Source: DASXRA01 sp963737425
GTDB lineage: Bacteria > Actinomycetota > Actinomycetes > Mycobacteriales > Jatrophihabitantaceae
Length of the DNA: 64,000 nucleotides
Direction of reading: 5' to 3'
NCBI GenBank assembly: GCA_963737425.1
Contig: CAVTSX010000009.1
Coordinates: 186,001 to 250,000, forward strand
The notes below the pieces were generated by a model. The model was not told the DNA's origin. It was given only the letters and a program-made list of their open reading frames with translations, and made no database searches. Shown in pieces: positions 33,563-42,482 of the stretch (positions are counted from its first letter, which is position 1; every line of letters starts with the position of its first letter). The translations under genes were made by a program, and so were the position numbers.

Positions 33563-35362
33563 TCAGTGCCCGTGCTCGCTATCCCGATCGCCGGATCGCG
33601 GACCCTCGGCACCGACCAGGGCGCCCGCGACGGCATGTCGCCTCCCCGCATGGGCCTCGGCCTCGAGCCGTTCGAGCAGGTGCGGGTAGTGGTACTCGAA
33701 CGCCGGGCGCTCGGAACGGATGCGCGGGATGAACGTGAAGTTGTGCCGCGGCGGCGGGCAACTGGTGGCCCATTCGAGGGAGTTGCCGTGACCCCACGGG
33801 TCGTCGGCAACCGCGATCTCGCCGTAGCGGTAGGACTTGTAGAGGTTGTACAGGAACGGCAGCATCGACGCGCCGAGCACGAACGAGCCGATCGTCGAGA
33901 TCGTGTTGAGGGTGGTGAACCCGTCTGAGGGCAGGTAGTCGGCGTAGCGACGCGGCATGCCCTTCTCACCCAGCCAGTGCTGCACCAGGAAGGTCGTGTG
34001 GAAGCCGATGAAGGTCAGCCAGAAATGCAGCTTGCCGAGCTTCTCGTCCATGTACCGGCCGGTCATCTTCGGGAACCAGAAGTAGACGCCGGCGTAGGCA
34101 GCGAACACGATCGTGCCGAACAGCACGTAGTGGAAGTGCGCCACGACGAAATAGCTGTCGGATACGTGGAAGTCGATTGGCGGGCTGGCCAGCAACACAC
34201 CGGTCAGGCCACCAAACAGGAATGTCACGATAAATCCGACAGAGAACAGCATAGGGGTCTCGAAGGTGACCGAGCCTCGCCACATACTGCCGATCCAGTT
34301 GAAGAACTTGACCCCGGTGGGCACCGCGATGAGGAACGTCATGATGCTGAAGAAGGGCAGCAGAACGGCGCCGGTGGTGAACATGTGGTGCGCCCACACG
34401 GTGAGCGACAGCGCCGCGATGGAAAGCGTCGCCAGCACCATGCCGGTGTACCCGAACAGCGGCTTGCGGCTGAACACCGGGATCACCTCGGTGACGATGC
34501 CGAAGAACGGCAACGCCACGATGTAGACCTCAGGGTGGCCGAAGAACCAGAACAGGTGCTGCCACAGCATGGCGCCGCCGTTGGCCGCGTCGAACACCTG
34601 GGCATGTAAGTGGCGGTCGACCCACAGCACGAGCAACGCAGCCGTGAGGATCGGGAACGCCAGCAGCACCAGCACGCTCGTCACGAGGATGTTCCAGGTG
34701 AAGATCGGCATCCGGAACATCGTCATGCCGGGGGCGCGCAACGTGATCACCGTGGTGATCATGTTGACGGCGCCGAGGATGGTGCCCAGACCTGCGACAG
34801 CGAGGCCCATGATCCACAGGTCGGTACCCGCGCCGGGCGAGTTCGTCGCGCTGTTGAGCGGCGCGTAGAGCGTCCAGCCGGCGTCGGCGGCGCCGCCCGG
34901 GGTGATGAAGCCCGCCGTCGCCGTGAGCGCGCCGAACAGGTACAGCCAGTAGGACAAGGCGTTCAGCCGTGGGAACGCGACGTCGGGCGAGCCGATCTGC
35001 AGCGGCAGAATCAGGTTTGCGAAGGCAAAGACCAGCGGCGTCGCGAAGAACAGCAGCATGATCGTGCCGTGCATGGTGAACAGCTGGTTGTACTGCTCCG
35101 GCGAGAGGAACTGCATTCCCGGCCGGGCCAGCTCGGCGCGCATCAGCATCGCCATAAGGCCGCCGAGCATGAAGAACAGGAACGACGTGACCAGGTACAT
35201 GCGGCCGATCAACTTGTGATCGGTGGTGCGCAGGAGCTGCCCGAGCATGGAGCCCTTTGCGGGCTCGTGGACCGGGAAGGGCCGGCTGACGATCGGCCGC
35301 GGAGCGACGATGGATGTCGGGTCCGGCGACTCGGCCGCTGTCGGCTCGGCGGTCGTGGTCAA
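33563..35362 (-). CDS. ctaD: Cytochrome c oxidase subunit I
   Basis: Catalytic subunit of the aa3-type oxidase, with about twelve membrane helices, low-spin heme a and the heme a3-CuB centre. Ligand regions are visible: TMHGTIMLLFF (heme a His), WFFGHPEVYI (CuB His and cross-linked Tyr), TVWAHHMFTTG (CuB His pair) and VVAHFHYVLFG (heme a3 and heme a His). The length of 599 residues fits actinobacterial CtaD. TTG 35362 is chosen because GGAGG lies 4 bases upstream and the sequence upstream has weaker coding character. It neighbours the SerB-like gene as in M. tuberculosis. Confidence 0.93.
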   Translation of the reverse strand: MTTTAEPTAAESPDPTSIVAPRPIVSRPFPVHEPAKGSMLGQLLRTTDHKLIGRMYLVTSFLFFMLGGLMAMLMRAELARPGMQFLSPEQYNQLFTMHGTIMLLFFATPLVFAFANLILPLQIGSPDVAFPRLNALSYWLYLFGALTATAGFITPGGAADAGWTLYAPLNSATNSPGAGTDLWIMGLAVAGLGTILGAVNMITTVITLRAPGMTMFRMPIFTWNILVTSVLVLLAFPILTAALLVLWVDRHLHAQVFDAANGGAMLWQHLFWFFGHPEVYIVALPFFGIVTEVIPVFSRKPLFGYTGMVLATLSIAALSLTVWAHHMFTTGAVLLPFFSIMTFLIAVPTGVKFFNWIGSMWRGSVTFETPMLFSVGFIVTFLFGGLTGVLLASPPIDFHVSDSYFVVAHFHYVLFGTIVFAAYAGVYFWFPKMTGRYMDEKLGKLHFWLTFIGFHTTFLVQHWLGEKGMPRRYADYLPSDGFTTLNTISTIGSFVLGASMLPFLYNLYKSYRYGEIAVADDPWGHGNSLEWATSCPPPRHNFTFIPRIRSERPAFEYHYPHLLERLEAEAHAGRRHAVAGALVGAEGPRSGDRDSEHGH

Positions 35363-35754
35363 CGTGCCTCCACTCGGACGGACAGAACGCAGGGCCGGCT
35401 TATCGGCCGTGACGGCGGTCCAAGCCAACAACTGCCGTCCAAAGCAGGATAGTCAGTCCCGCCGGAACCGAACCCACCGGGCACGCACATTCTCGCGCCA
35501 CCGCTGTCGGACCCGCCAATCGCGTCGAGAACGGCGAGGCGCAGCCCGGTTCGGTGACGGTCTGGTGATGTGCGGTTAACGCGGGTGGCGGCTCCGGCGA
35601 GCTCACCGGCCGGGACCGCGCGCACCACAGTTAGGCGACATGCTCGATCATCTCTGGAAAAACTGGGCTGTGTGCACCCGCACCAGAGATGATCATGTGG
35701 AGAGCATGCCCGCGCCCGCCGACGTGACGCGGCGAGACACGGCCGGCGTTGAGG
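35363..35754. other. 392-base intergenic region between ctaD and the MFS gene
   Basis: No gene with a plausible product is visible. The right half holds a 53-base hairpin element (35644-35696). The left half must contain the ctaD promoter, but I do not see a convincing -35/-10 pair. Confidence 0.6.
35644..35696. repeat. 54-base-family hairpin element, copy 2
   Basis: GATCATCTCTGG (35646-35657) and CCAGAGATGATC (35683-35694) are perfect 12-base inverted arms. The stem matches the hairpins at 29176 and 48081, while the loop differs. It lies between the divergently placed 5' end of ctaD and the 3' end of the MFS gene. Confidence 0.85.
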
Positions 35755-37215
35755 TCAGCTCGACGGTGCGGCAGCCTTCTCGGCGCGTGGCCGGACGAGT
35801 GCGACCGCGAAGCCCGCGGCCACGAGCGCGCTGAGGCACAGGGCGACGTCGGTGACCGAGATCGCGTGCGCCGATGCGTGTGCTCCCGCTCCGTGCACGA
35901 GGGTCAGGTAGAGCGTGCCCAGGGTGGCGACGCCGATCACCTGGCCCAACTGGAAGACGGTGACCAGCACGCCACTCGCGTCGGCGGCATGAGCCAGCGG
36001 CACATGGGTCAGGGCGACTGTCAGAATCGGGCTGAACGCCAGGCCGAGGGCGAGCCCCAACACGAGCAGGTCGACCTCCATCGCTACGCCGCCTTCACTG
36101 CCCCCGTGCAGGATGAGCCCGAGCAGCAGGTAGGACGCCGCGGCGACGACCAGCCCGAACGGGATGATGTGACCATGCAGGCGCGCGGGCAGCCTGCGCC
36201 AGGTCAGGCCGGTGACAGCGAAGCCGACGGCTGCCGGTGCGAACACCAGGCCGGCCTTGGCCGGACTCTCGCCGAGGCCGGACTGCAGGTGCAGCGCCAT
36301 GCTGAACAGGTAGCCCGCGTAGTTGATCAACGCGATGAACAGCGTGGCGGAACCGGCGATCATGCCCCGGGCCCGAAGGACGTGGACCGACACGAGCGGC
36401 GAGCCACCCCTGCGCGCGACGCCGCGCTCGACCGCCACGAACACGGGGAACAGCACAGCGCTCGCGGCGAGCGACACCCAGCCCCACACCGGCCAGTGCT
36501 CCTCGTGGCCCAGCACGAGGGGAACCACCAGCAGCAACACCGCGAGCGAGAGCAGCACCACGCCGGCCGGGTCGAGTTGACGCTCCCGCTCGCCACGTCC
36601 GGCAGGCAGGTGCCGGCCGGCGAGAGCGACGAGGACGAGCCCGATGGGCACGTTGACCAGGAACACCGGACGCCACCCCGTGCCGAACAGGTCGGCACTG
36701 ACCATGACCCCGCCGAGCACCTGGCCGACCACCGCGCCGCAGGCGATCACGGCCGAGTAGAGGGAGAGCGCGCGAATCCGTGCCGCCCCGGAGAACGTGC
36801 GCTGGATCAGGCTCATCACCTGCGGCATCATCAGCGCCGCCGCGACCCCCTGCAGCAGCCGGAACGTCACCAGCGTGGCCGTGTTCGGGGCGAGCCCGCA
36901 GGCCAGCGACGCAGCGGTGAAGCCGATCAGGCCGAGGCGGAACATTCGTCCGTGCCCGAACCGGTCGCCCAGGCGCGCGCCGGTGATGAGCAGCACCGCA
37001 TAGCTGATGATGTATCCGGCGATGACCATCTGCAGCCCCGCGCCGGAGGCGTGCAGGTCGGCGCGAAGGGTCGGCGCCGCGACGTTGACGATCGAGACAT
37101 CGAGAATGGCCATGAACTGGCCTATGAGCAGGACGGCCAGCACCGCGCCGGGGCGGATCGGGCGGGCGACGCGCGGAGTAGCTGCGTCAGATGCGGTCAG
37201 CGTCGAGGTTGTCAC
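35755..37215 (-). CDS. MFS drug-resistance-type exporter (DHA2 family)
   Basis: A 486-residue membrane protein with about fourteen helices, typical of the EmrB/QacA DHA2 group of proton-coupled exporters. Motif A is visible as GARLGDRFGHGRMF, the first-helix motif as FMAILDVSIVNVAAPTL, and motif C-like RLLQGVAAALMMPQ follows. GTG 37215 is the likely start, without a clear ribosome binding site, so leaderless initiation is possible. It is divergent from an XRE-type regulator across a 102-base gap with an inverted repeat. Substrate unknown. Confidence 0.88.
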   Translation of the reverse strand: MTTSTLTASDAATPRVARPIRPGAVLAVLLIGQFMAILDVSIVNVAAPTLRADLHASGAGLQMVIAGYIISYAVLLITGARLGDRFGHGRMFRLGLIGFTAASLACGLAPNTATLVTFRLLQGVAAALMMPQVMSLIQRTFSGAARIRALSLYSAVIACGAVVGQVLGGVMVSADLFGTGWRPVFLVNVPIGLVLVALAGRHLPAGRGERERQLDPAGVVLLSLAVLLLVVPLVLGHEEHWPVWGWVSLAASAVLFPVFVAVERGVARRGGSPLVSVHVLRARGMIAGSATLFIALINYAGYLFSMALHLQSGLGESPAKAGLVFAPAAVGFAVTGLTWRRLPARLHGHIIPFGLVVAAASYLLLGLILHGGSEGGVAMEVDLLVLGLALGLAFSPILTVALTHVPLAHAADASGVLVTVFQLGQVIGVATLGTLYLTLVHGAGAHASAHAISVTDVALCLSALVAAGFAVALVRPRAEKAAAPSS

Positions 37216-37267
37216 CTGATCGACGGTGAGCCTCTCGCGACGTCTGTGATTAGAGCCCGCTGATCCT

Positions 37268-37304
37268 GGTACTGAAAATACCTGGCACGCCCGTTGTCAG
37301 TACC
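37268..37304. promoter_or_regulatory. Inverted repeat in the MFS/XRE divergent promoter
   Basis: GGTACTGA and TCAGTACC are perfect 8-base arms separated by 21 bases, within the short gap shared by the exporter and the regulator. The centre-to-centre distance of 29 bases is close to three helical turns. It is a plausible operator for the divergent XRE-type protein. Confidence 0.55.
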
Positions 37305-37317
37305 GGACGATTGACTG

Positions 37318-38193
37318 ATGACCGTGCTCAGCGGCAACTTCGACAAGGCGCGCCGCGGTGAGCTCGCGTCCTTCCTGCGCAGCCGGCGCGAGCGGGTCAC
37401 ACCGCAACAGGTAGGCCTGGCGCCGGGCCTGCGACGTCGCACGCCCGGCTTGCGGCGTGAGGAGGTCGCCCAGCTCGCGGGCGTCGGCGTCACCTGGTAC
37501 ACGTGGCTCGAGCAGGGCCGTCCGATCAATGCCAGCGTGCAGGTCCTCGACGCTGTCGCCCGGGTGTTCAAACTCGGCCCAGCCGAGCGCTGGCACCTGT
37601 ACCGGCTCGCGGACGTTCCCGGCATCCCCACCGGCGGCGACCGCGAGTGCCTGCCCGCCGATGTACCTGGCGTCCTGGACGCCCTCGATCCCACTCCGGC
37701 GTGTGTCTACAACGGCAAGTACGACCTGCTGGCCTGCAACGAGACTTACGCGGCGATGTTCCCCCGCCTCGCCACGGCGCACGGCCTTGAGCGAAATGCC
37801 CTCTGGCAGATCTTCATGATGAAACGGTGCCCACTGCGCAACAAGGACATGCTTCCGCACATGGTCGGACTAGTCCGCGGCAACTACGCGCGACACGTCG
37901 GCGACCCCGCATGGACCGACTTCGTCGAGGCAATGTCGGTGGTGAGCCACGAGTTCGCCGCGTTGTGGGCGACGCACGAGGTGGCGGCGCCGATGCCCCA
38001 GGTCAAATCGTTCGACTGCGGCGACGACGTCGGGATCGTCGATCTTCGGACGTCTAGTTTCGGCGTCGACGGCATGCCCGAGGCCCGCATGATCATCTAC
38101 CTGCCCGCCAGCCCCGCTGACGCCGAGAGGATCGAGCGGCTGCGTGTACTCGCTCGCTTGCGAGGCCTCCCCGAGGTATCAGCTGTCGGCTGA
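37318..38193 (+). CDS. XRE-family regulator with MmyB-like ligand domain
   Basis: A 291-residue transcription factor. The N-terminal helix-turn-helix (about 10-85: LASFLRSRRERVTPQQVGL, RRTPGLRREEVAQLAGVGVTWYTWLEQGR) and the C-terminal MmyB-like PAS-type domain (NGKYDLLACNETYAAMF, RNALWQIFM) are typical of this common actinobacterial family. It is divergent from the MFS exporter, which it probably controls. ATG 37318 is used. The ligand is unknown. Confidence 0.88.
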   Translation: MTVLSGNFDKARRGELASFLRSRRERVTPQQVGLAPGLRRRTPGLRREEVAQLAGVGVTWYTWLEQGRPINASVQVLDAVARVFKLGPAERWHLYRLADVPGIPTGGDRECLPADVPGVLDALDPTPACVYNGKYDLLACNETYAAMFPRLATAHGLERNALWQIFMMKRCPLRNKDMLPHMVGLVRGNYARHVGDPAWTDFVEAMSVVSHEFAALWATHEVAAPMPQVKSFDCGDDVGIVDLRTSSFGVDGMPEARMIIYLPASPADAERIERLRVLARLRGLPEVSAVG

Positions 38194-38261
38194 GCGCTCT
38201 CCTCACCACCATGGGAATCCCTCTGCCGGGAGGGACTTCCGTGTGACCAGGGGGTGCGGTT

Positions 38262-39098
38262 TTGAGCGCTGCCACTATCCAAGTCCTCGAGCGGGACGCC
38301 CCGGGTGCCCGCACTGGACCAGTGTTGTCCGCCCGGGTGCTCGGCCGGTTCTCAGTGATGCTCGACGGCCAGACCGTCGACACACTCTCGAGCCGGCGCA
38401 CCCGAAACGTCATGGCCTACCTGTTGACGCACCGCCGCGCCCCAGTACCCAGGGACGTGCTCATGGAGGTGTTCTGGCCGCAGGCCGACCCCGAGGCTGC
38501 CCGCAACAGCCTGCATGTCGCGCTCACCGGGGTGCGGCACGCGTTGCGCTGCGCCTCGCCCGAGCCGGTACTGCAGCGGGCGCACGACACCTACCTGCTG
38601 GCCGACCACGTCACCGTGTGGGTCGATGTCGACGAATTCGAACGGCAGTGCCGCGCCGGGCAGCGAGCCGAGCAGGCGGGCGAGTTCCGCGAGGCCGTGC
38701 GTTGCTACGAAGCCGCGGCCCAGCTCTACGACGGCGACTTCCTCGCTGATGACCCCTATGCGGAATGGGCCGCCGCGAGCCGCGAGGCCCTGCGGTACAA
38801 GGCCGTCGAGACACAGTCGCGCCTGGTCGAGCTGTATGTCCGCCGCGAGGCTTATGGCCCGGCGATCCAGACCGGGCGATGGATCCTCGACGCTGACCCT
38901 TGCAACGAGGCGGCGCACCGCCGGCTGATGTCCTGCTACGCCGCGGCGGGGCAGGTTCACCTGGCGCTGAGCCAGTACCGCCGCTGCGCGGACACGCTGT
39001 GGCGGGCGTTCCAGCTGCCGCCCGCACCGGAGACCACCCGCCTCTACCAGCACCTGCACGCCGACCGCGGCCTGATCGAGCGCTACCGCACGGCCTGA
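38262..39098 (+). CDS. BTAD-domain (SARP-like) transcriptional regulator
   Basis: A 278-residue protein. The N-terminal part (about 20-110) is an OmpR-like winged helix (VLGRFSVMLDGQTVDTL, NVMAYLLTHRRAPVPRDVLMEVFWP, NSLHVALTGVRHAL). The C-terminal part is a bacterial transcriptional activation domain with TPR-like helices (YDGDFLADDPYAEWAA, LVELYVRREAYGPAI, LSQYRRCADTLWRAF). It lacks the ATPase domain of large SARPs. TTG 38262 has GGGGGTG 6 bases upstream. It lies 68 bases after the XRE gene. Target genes are not evident. Confidence 0.85.
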   Translation: MSAATIQVLERDAPGARTGPVLSARVLGRFSVMLDGQTVDTLSSRRTRNVMAYLLTHRRAPVPRDVLMEVFWPQADPEAARNSLHVALTGVRHALRCASPEPVLQRAHDTYLLADHVTVWVDVDEFERQCRAGQRAEQAGEFREAVRCYEAAAQLYDGDFLADDPYAEWAAASREALRYKAVETQSRLVELYVRREAYGPAIQTGRWILDADPCNEAAHRRLMSCYAAAGQVHLALSQYRRCADTLWRAFQLPPAPETTRLYQHLHADRGLIERYRTA

Positions 39099-39147
39099 GC
39101 CGGCCCGTGCCGCGACTTGCCGGGCACCGACGCCGCGGCGGCCTACC

Positions 39148-39366
39148 ATGGCCCGCATGGCCGCATATCACCAGCTCCGCCTCAGCGCCAGCACCGGCGG
39201 CGTGCTCTTCGAGTGCGAGGACGGCTGTGGCAGGCGCCTGGTTGTCGATCGAGGTGGCTCGCTGACCGTGATCGACCGAGGCGATCCGTATGCGCTGCAC
39301 CGCGGAGCCGCCGATGGTGTCGAGCTGGGCGCGCCCGCGATATCGGAGCTACCCGGTCCGTCCTGA
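39148..39366 (+). CDS. Small protein of unknown function
   Basis: A 72-residue frame with good codon use. The N-terminal part reads as a beta-strand pattern (YHQLRLSAS, GVLFECEDGCGRRLVVDRGG) with a Cys pair CEDGC. ATG 39157 is an alternative start. No family is recognised; similar small frames are common next to actinobacterial regulators. Confidence 0.5.
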   Translation: MARMAAYHQLRLSASTGGVLFECEDGCGRRLVVDRGGSLTVIDRGDPYALHRGAADGVELGAPAISELPGPS

Positions 39367-39370
39367 TCCT

Positions 39371-39415
39371 GCACATACGCAAACCAGCACATACGCAACC
39401 AGCACATACGCAAAC
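39371..39415. repeat. Three tandem copies of GCACATACGCAAACCA
   Basis: Copies start at 39371, 39387 and 39402, with period 16 then 15; the last is shortened. The repeat lies in the 101-base gap between a small + strand gene and the convergent gene at 39468. Confidence 0.9.
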
Positions 39416-39467
39416 GGGCCGCGGCACGCTATACGCGTGACCGCGACCCGCCGGGCCGTCGACCCGA

Positions 39468-39890
39468 TCAGGCGATGCGAACGATCGGCCCCTCGACTAC
39501 GGCGGCAACGTCGGTGACATTGCCGAAGTTGCGGTGCGTCAGCAGGGTGACCAGCTTGTAGGTGCCCGACTGCCCCGGCCCCGGGTTGTCCGGAAGCGTG
39601 CCCGCAGGAACGGTGATGTTCGCGTTGTAGTTCGTGGCGCCGGTGAGTGCGACGTTGACGGTCGCGCCGACCTGCTGCTCCGGGCCGGGGCCCATCGACT
39701 CGACGTAGGCCGCGAGTTGCCACTCGCCACCGAGCAACAGCGCTGCGAGCGCGGTGACCGACCACGAGGCCTGGATGGTGAACGGTGCGGCCGCCTCGAG
39801 CACCGCGGACGGTGCCCCGTTGTTATCGATCACAGCGGCGCTGAACGTGCCTGGCCCGAGCAAGACGTTCGGGAACTGGATGTCTGCCAT
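39468..39890 (-). CDS. Unknown beta-rich protein
   Basis: A 140-residue protein, probably all-beta (FSAAVIDNNGAPSAVLEAAAPFTIQASWSV, YVESMGPGPEQQVG, YKLVTLLTHRNFG). It has no signal peptide or membrane segment. ATG 39890 has GAGGGGG about 8 bases upstream. An Ig-like or phage-tail-like fold is conceivable, but I recognise no family. It stands alone between convergent and divergent neighbours. Confidence 0.65.
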   Translation of the reverse strand: MADIQFPNVLLGPGTFSAAVIDNNGAPSAVLEAAAPFTIQASWSVTALAALLLGGEWQLAAYVESMGPGPEQQVGATVNVALTGATNYNANITVPAGTLPDNPGPGQSGTYKLVTLLTHRNFGNVTDVAAVVEGPIVRIA

Positions 39891-40076
39891 GTCGGCATCC
39901 CCCTCCGGGTTGTGAAGGACCCCATCGGTCCTTACCGAGAACAGGCTGTCTGCCCGGGCTTATCCGCCACCTACGCCGCGCTTACCCGAGCGATCTGTGT
40001 CGGTAAGGAATCCCGGCGCCGCCGGCCGTGACGCAGGTGCTGCCTGCCGAGGTACGCATCCGCGCGGCTTCCAGGC

Positions 40077-42350
40077 ATGATCTGTTCCGTGAGTTCCCCG
40101 CACGACGATCTCGATGCCCGCGTCCGGGAGGCGCTGACCGCCATCGGTGGCGACGAAGCCGCCGCATACGTCGAACCAGCCGAAAGCACGAAAGACGCCG
40201 GCAGCACCGGCGGCTTCGACAGTGTCGAAAGTGCTGAAAGCGCCGAAGACGACGGCAGTCCCGCCGAGCCGAATGACGACCTGATGTCCCTGTTCGACGC
40301 GATGGCCGGCAGCCGGCACATCGACCTCGAGGCGCGCCGCATGCGCGAGCGCGGCCAGGGCTTCTACACGATCGGTTCGGCCGGGCACGAGTCGAACGCG
40401 CTCGTCGCCGCCGCTGTGCGCAGCACCGACCCTGCGCTGCTGCACTACCGCTCCGGCGCGTTCTACCTCGCGCGTTCGGTGCAGGCCGGGCGAAAGCTCG
40501 AAGACGGCGTACGCGACATCCTGCTCAGCATGATGGGCGCGATCGCCGATCCGGCATCCGGCGGGCGCCACAAGGTCTTCGGAAACCCGGACCTCGCGAT
40601 CATTCCGCAGACGTCCACGATCGCCTCGCACCTGCCTCGCGGCGTCGGGGTGGCGTTCGCGATCGGGCGGGCGCGCAAGATCGGTGTGCCGACCAGGTGG
40701 CCCGCCGACGCGCTGGCCGTGGTCAGCTTCGGCGATGCGAGCCTGAACCACTCGACGGCCACCGGAGCGCTCAACACCGCCGGTTACTGCGTACGCCAAC
40801 ACCTGAGCTTGCCGCTGCTGCTCGTCTGCGAAGACAACGGTCTGGGCATATCGGTGCCCACGCCGAAGGGCTGGGTGGCAGAGGCCGTGCAGCGGCCCGG
40901 CATCCGCTACCTGGCCGCCGACGGCGATGACCCGGACGCCGTTCGCGCCGCCGCCGAGGAGGCCGCAGCGTTCGTGCGCGCGAAGCGGCGCCCGGCGCTG
41001 CTGCACCTGCGGACCGTGCGCTACCTGGGGCACGCCGGCAGCGATGTCGAGAGCGGTTACCGGCAACCGCAGCACATCGCCGCGGACTTCGACCGTGATC
41101 CGCTGCTCGCGCTCGCCCGGCGAATCGGGTCCCCCGACCTTGCCCAGCGCTACGACGACATCGGCAAACTGGTGCACATTCTGGCCGAGGACCTGATGGG
41201 TGCTCGGACGCTGGCCACAGCCCGGGCCGTCATGGAACCGCTCGCACCGCGGAGCCCGCTGGCGATCTCGTCCGAGGTCGGCCGCCACGCAGACGATGCA
41301 ACCCGGCGCGAGGTCTTCTTCGGGCGCATGCCGGAGCAGTCCGGGCAGCTCACCCTGGCCCAGAGCATCAACGCCGCCCTCACCGACGCACTGGCCGCCC
41401 GGCCGCAGACGGTGGTGTTCGGCGAGGACATCGGCAACAAGGGCGGCGTGTACGGCATCACCCGTGGGCTCCAGCACCGGTTCCGGCCCACCCGCGTGTT
41501 CGACACACTGCTCGACGAGCAGTCGATTCTCGGTATGGCGTTGGGCCTCGGCGTCAGTGGCCTACTGCCGATCCCGGAGATCCAGTACCTCGCCTACCTG
41601 CACAATGCCGCCGACCAGATCCGCGGCGAGGCGGCGAGCCTGCGCTTCTTCAGCAACGGGACGTTCACCAACCCGATGGTGGTGCGCATTGCGGGGCTCG
41701 CGTACCAGAAGGGGTTCGGCGGGCATTTCCACAACGACAACGGGCTGGCCGCCCTGCGCGATATCCCCGGGCTCGTGGTCGCGGTGCCGTCGCGCCCGGA
41801 GGATGCCGCGCCGATGATGCGTAGCTGCCTTGCCGCCGCAGTGATCGACGGGCAGGTCAGCGTCTACCTCGAGCCCATCGCGCTCTACCACGAGCGCGAC
41901 CTGCTCGAGCCGGGCGACCGCGGCTGGCTGGGCGCGTACTCGCTCAGCTCGCACGTCCCGATCGGCAGCGCGCGAACGCACGGCGACGGCGGCGACCTCA
42001 CCGTTCTGACGTTCGGCAACGGCCTGCGGATGAGCATGCGCGTCGCGGCGCTGCTCGCCGACGAGGGCATCCGCATGCGCATCGTCGACCTGCGCTGGCT
42101 CATGCCGCTACCTGTCGACGACATGCTGCGCGAGGCGAACGCCACGGGCCACGTCCTCGTGGTCGACGAGACCCGGCACAGCGGAGGAGTCGGCGAGGGC
42201 ATCGTCGCGTCGCTGGTCGAACGCGGGTTCACCGGGCGAATCATGCGGGTGGCGAGCATGGACAGCTACGTGCCGCTCGGCGACGCCGCCAATACGGTGC
42301 TGCTCAGCGAGTACGACATCGAACGAGCAGCCCGCCGCATCCTTGTCTGA
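40077..42350 (+). CDS. Fused alpha/beta E1 component of a 2-oxoacid dehydrogenase
   Basis: Thiamine-diphosphate-dependent decarboxylase of the pyruvate/branched-chain 2-oxoacid dehydrogenase family, with both subunits in one chain of 757 residues. The alpha part (about 65-390) has GQGFYTIGSAGHE and the TPP motif FGDASLNHS ending at CEDN. The beta part (about 425-757) has FGEDIGNKGGVYG, GLLPIPEIQYLAYLHNAADQI and VLVVDETRHSGGVGEGI. A low-complexity Glu/Ser/Asp segment precedes the alpha part. ATG 40077 is given; GTG 40089 is possible. No E2 or E3 gene lies nearby, so its partners are elsewhere. Confidence 0.88.
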   Translation: MICSVSSPHDDLDARVREALTAIGGDEAAAYVEPAESTKDAGSTGGFDSVESAESAEDDGSPAEPNDDLMSLFDAMAGSRHIDLEARRMRERGQGFYTIGSAGHESNALVAAAVRSTDPALLHYRSGAFYLARSVQAGRKLEDGVRDILLSMMGAIADPASGGRHKVFGNPDLAIIPQTSTIASHLPRGVGVAFAIGRARKIGVPTRWPADALAVVSFGDASLNHSTATGALNTAGYCVRQHLSLPLLLVCEDNGLGISVPTPKGWVAEAVQRPGIRYLAADGDDPDAVRAAAEEAAAFVRAKRRPALLHLRTVRYLGHAGSDVESGYRQPQHIAADFDRDPLLALARRIGSPDLAQRYDDIGKLVHILAEDLMGARTLATARAVMEPLAPRSPLAISSEVGRHADDATRREVFFGRMPEQSGQLTLAQSINAALTDALAARPQTVVFGEDIGNKGGVYGITRGLQHRFRPTRVFDTLLDEQSILGMALGLGVSGLLPIPEIQYLAYLHNAADQIRGEAASLRFFSNGTFTNPMVVRIAGLAYQKGFGGHFHNDNGLAALRDIPGLVVAVPSRPEDAAPMMRSCLAAAVIDGQVSVYLEPIALYHERDLLEPGDRGWLGAYSLSSHVPIGSARTHGDGGDLTVLTFGNGLRMSMRVAALLADEGIRMRIVDLRWLMPLPVDDMLREANATGHVLVVDETRHSGGVGEGIVASLVERGFTGRIMRVASMDSYVPLGDAANTVLLSEYDIERAARRILV

Positions 42351-42377
42351 TGCGGCCGCCGGCGGCGGCCGGCATCC

Positions 42378-42447
42378 GTTGAGTGGTGCGTTATCGGTTG
42401 AGTGGTGCGTTGTAGCGCACCACTCGACGCGAAACGCACCACTCAAC
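42378..42447. repeat. Nested double-stem element, copy 2
   Basis: Units GAGTGGTGCGTT at 42381 and 42400 and inverted units at 42414 (AGCGCACCACTC) and 42433 (AACGCACCACTC) have the 19-14-19 spacing of the other copies. It occupies the gap between two convergent genes, where it could act as a bidirectional terminator. Confidence 0.95.
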
Positions 42448-42482
42448 GGGACTGGCGGCGTGGCGTTGCCGCCGCCGGGGTG

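Noticed and set aside
42378..42447. Nested element read as a coding peptide (EWC, THHS and APLN words recur at several copies)
   Set aside because: The recurring peptide words arise from the same inverted repeat in different frames and are not evidence for a protein family.
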